NCBI RefSeq assembly: GCF_001457035.1
Contig: NZ_KQ758621.1
Span: forward strand, 62,001-126,000
Direction: 5' to 3'
Length of the DNA stretch: 64,000 bases
Source of the DNA: Fictibacillus enclensis
Lineage (GTDB): Bacteria; Bacillota; Bacilli; Bacillales; Fictibacillaceae
The notes under the pieces were generated by a model. That model did no database searches. It was given only the letters and a program-made list of their open reading frames with translations, and was not told where the DNA came from. Each line of letters starts with the position of its first letter. Position 1 is the stretch's first letter. Below are positions 62,996 to 64,000 of the stretch, piece by piece. The position numbers and the translations under genes were made by a program.

Positions 62996-64000
62996 CTATT
63001 TTTTCTGTAATCCATTGGCGGCTTTCTGGACATCCGCCATGACTTCTTTTGGTGTTTTCTTTCCATTGAGCATCAGCTGTGATCCTTTTAAATACGCATC
63101 AACAATTTTGATATCCACTGCAGTATCGAACCAGAGATAGGTTTTGTCGGCATTTACAATCAGATTAATGGCATCCTGCTGAAGCTTGGAAGCATTCGTT
63201 TCATTGGTTGTTCCTTTAACAGCGCTGTATTCACTGACCTTTGTCAGCTGTTCCGTACCCTTCTTTTTGGACGTGAGGAATTTAATGAACTCCATCGCTT
63301 CTTTTGGATGCTTGGTTTTGGAAGAAATCATGATTCCTTCTGGAGCAGCGGTGATCGAGTTCGGATTTCCTTTTCCGCCTTCAATTTCCGGCGTGTTGAA
63401 CACCCCAAGATTTTTCTTCAGGCTTGGCTCAATCATTCCAATCTCGGCCAACTGGAAATAGCCGATCGCTGCTTTTCCACTGTTAAACAATTGGCGTGCA
63501 TACTCGTGGTCCACCGAGTTAACACCCTTATTAAAGTACGGTTCGAGCTCTTTAAACTTTTCCAGGGCTTTCACATATCCCGGATTTGTAAATTCACCAT
63601 CCGTATTTTTGAGGTTATAGTCTTTTTCGATGACATCTTCCGGTACCATCTGGGCATTCAATGAGCCGATGTAGTGAGAGATTGTCCAAGGTGCCTTGCT
63701 GCCAAAAGCGATCGGTGTAATGCCCTTTTTCTCAATGTCTTTCAAAACAGAGATCAATTCATCCCAGGTAGCCGGCGCCTTTAAACCAAGATCTTTGAAA
63801 ATCTTTTTGTTGTAAAAAAAGGCTTTGCCGTCCGTTGACCAGGGAATTCCGTAAATTTTCCCATCCAGGGTAAAGGGCTTAAACTGAGAAGAAATGATTT
63901 GATCTGACCACTTTTTATCATCGTTTACATACTTGGTTAAATCATAGGCTTGTCCGGCACGGGCGAAATTGTAGGCAAATTCGCCGCTCCAGGAAAAGTA
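62996..64000 (-). CDS. frlO: Fructosamine-binding lipoprotein FrlO (partial, runs off window)
   Basis: The frame is open from 64000 to the stop at 62996 (334 codons), so the 5' part is outside. The visible portion is a SBP_bac_1 binding protein: KIYGIPWSTDGKAFFYNKK, APATWDELISVLKDIEK, and the C-terminal PKEVMADVQKAANG. It captures fructosamines for FrlNM. A TTG at 63757 inside the frame is not a real start, because clear family sequence continues upstream of it to the edge. Confidence 0.9.
   Translation of the reverse strand, partial: YFSWSGEFAYNFARAGQAYDLTKYVNDDKKWSDQIISSQFKPFTLDGKIYGIPWSTDGKAFFYNKKIFKDLGLKAPATWDELISVLKDIEKKGITPIAFGSKAPWTISHYIGSLNAQMVPEDVIEKDYNLKNTDGEFTNPGYVKALEKFKELEPYFNKGVNSVDHEYARQLFNSGKAAIGYFQLAEIGMIEPSLKKNLGVFNTPEIEGGKGNPNSITAAPEGIMISSKTKHPKEAMEFIKFLTSKKKGTEQLTKVSEYSAVKGTTNETNASKLQQDAINLIVNADKTYLWFDTAVDIKIVDAYLKGSQLMLNGKKTPKEVMADVQKAANGLQKK

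Noticed and set aside
63757-63759. TTG as start of frlO
   Set aside because: Binding-protein family sequence continues in frame upstream to the window edge.

Overview
The window looks like chromosome of a low-GC Gram-positive Bacillales bacterium, most likely a soil- or plant-associated Bacillaceae. The support is strong GGAGG ribosome sites, several TTG/GTG starts that the ribosome sites select, an isoleucine T-box before ilvA, a BirA box before bioY, cre-like sites, and gene orders known from Bacillus subtilis (uxu/kdg/uxa and frlONMD). Genus cannot be fixed from the sequence alone. No rRNA, tRNA, CRISPR array or complete insertion sequence was seen.

Layout: (1) 0.4-7.1 kb, a HAD phosphatase, then a PAS/AAA+ sigma-54 activator followed by a well-formed -24/-12 promoter and an aminotransferase-succinate semialdehyde dehydrogenase-permease operon (GABA-type catabolism). 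(2) 7.3-9.1 kb, a Bcr/CflA exporter and a DinB-fold protein. (3) 9.2-15.9 kb (minus), a VanX-type D-Ala-D-Ala dipeptidase, a complete peptide ABC importer and an XRE/cupin regulator in one operon, a likely wall-peptide recycling unit. (4) 16-17 kb, a kinase relic and an Asp/Glu racemase-like protein. (5) 17.2-37 kb, a large hexuronate island: sugar-acid MFS, LacI regulator, kdgK-ldh2-adh-kdgA-uxuA-uxuB, uxaB-uxaA-adh, ExuR-like regulator, uxaC, kduI relic, kdgT, a split UxaA-type dehydratase and a GntR regulator. The enzymes cover glucuronate and galacturonate to KDG, and KDG to pyruvate plus glyceraldehyde 3-phosphate. Two operator families are readable, TAAACCGGTTTA and TGTTnACGnTAACA. (6) 37-57 kb, mixed single genes: thioesterase, lipoprotein, bioY, polysaccharide deacetylase, an AT-rich CDP-glycerol transferase, pyruvate oxidase, lacZ, ilvA, NlpC/P60 peptidase, ABC exporter, two Gfo/Idh/MocA oxidoreductases, GNAT, and a PhyH dioxygenase divergent from an AraC regulator. 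(7) 57.7-59.3 kb, a zone of gene relics (formylglycine-generating enzyme tail; PhyH fragment fused in frame to a sugar-permease fragment). (8) 59.5 kb to the edge, a fructosamine (frl) operon running off the window.

The most unusual structure not explained by genes is a set of degenerate tandem arrays with a 21-bp period. Two unrelated sequence families occur (cores TGCCCGGAAA and GTGAGTAA), two clear copies each. All four start directly downstream of an intrinsic terminator, in the sense direction of the upstream gene, and read as near stop-free heptad peptides. A second repeat family, about 215 bp, sits as an inverted pair flanking the uxaB-uxaA-adh block.
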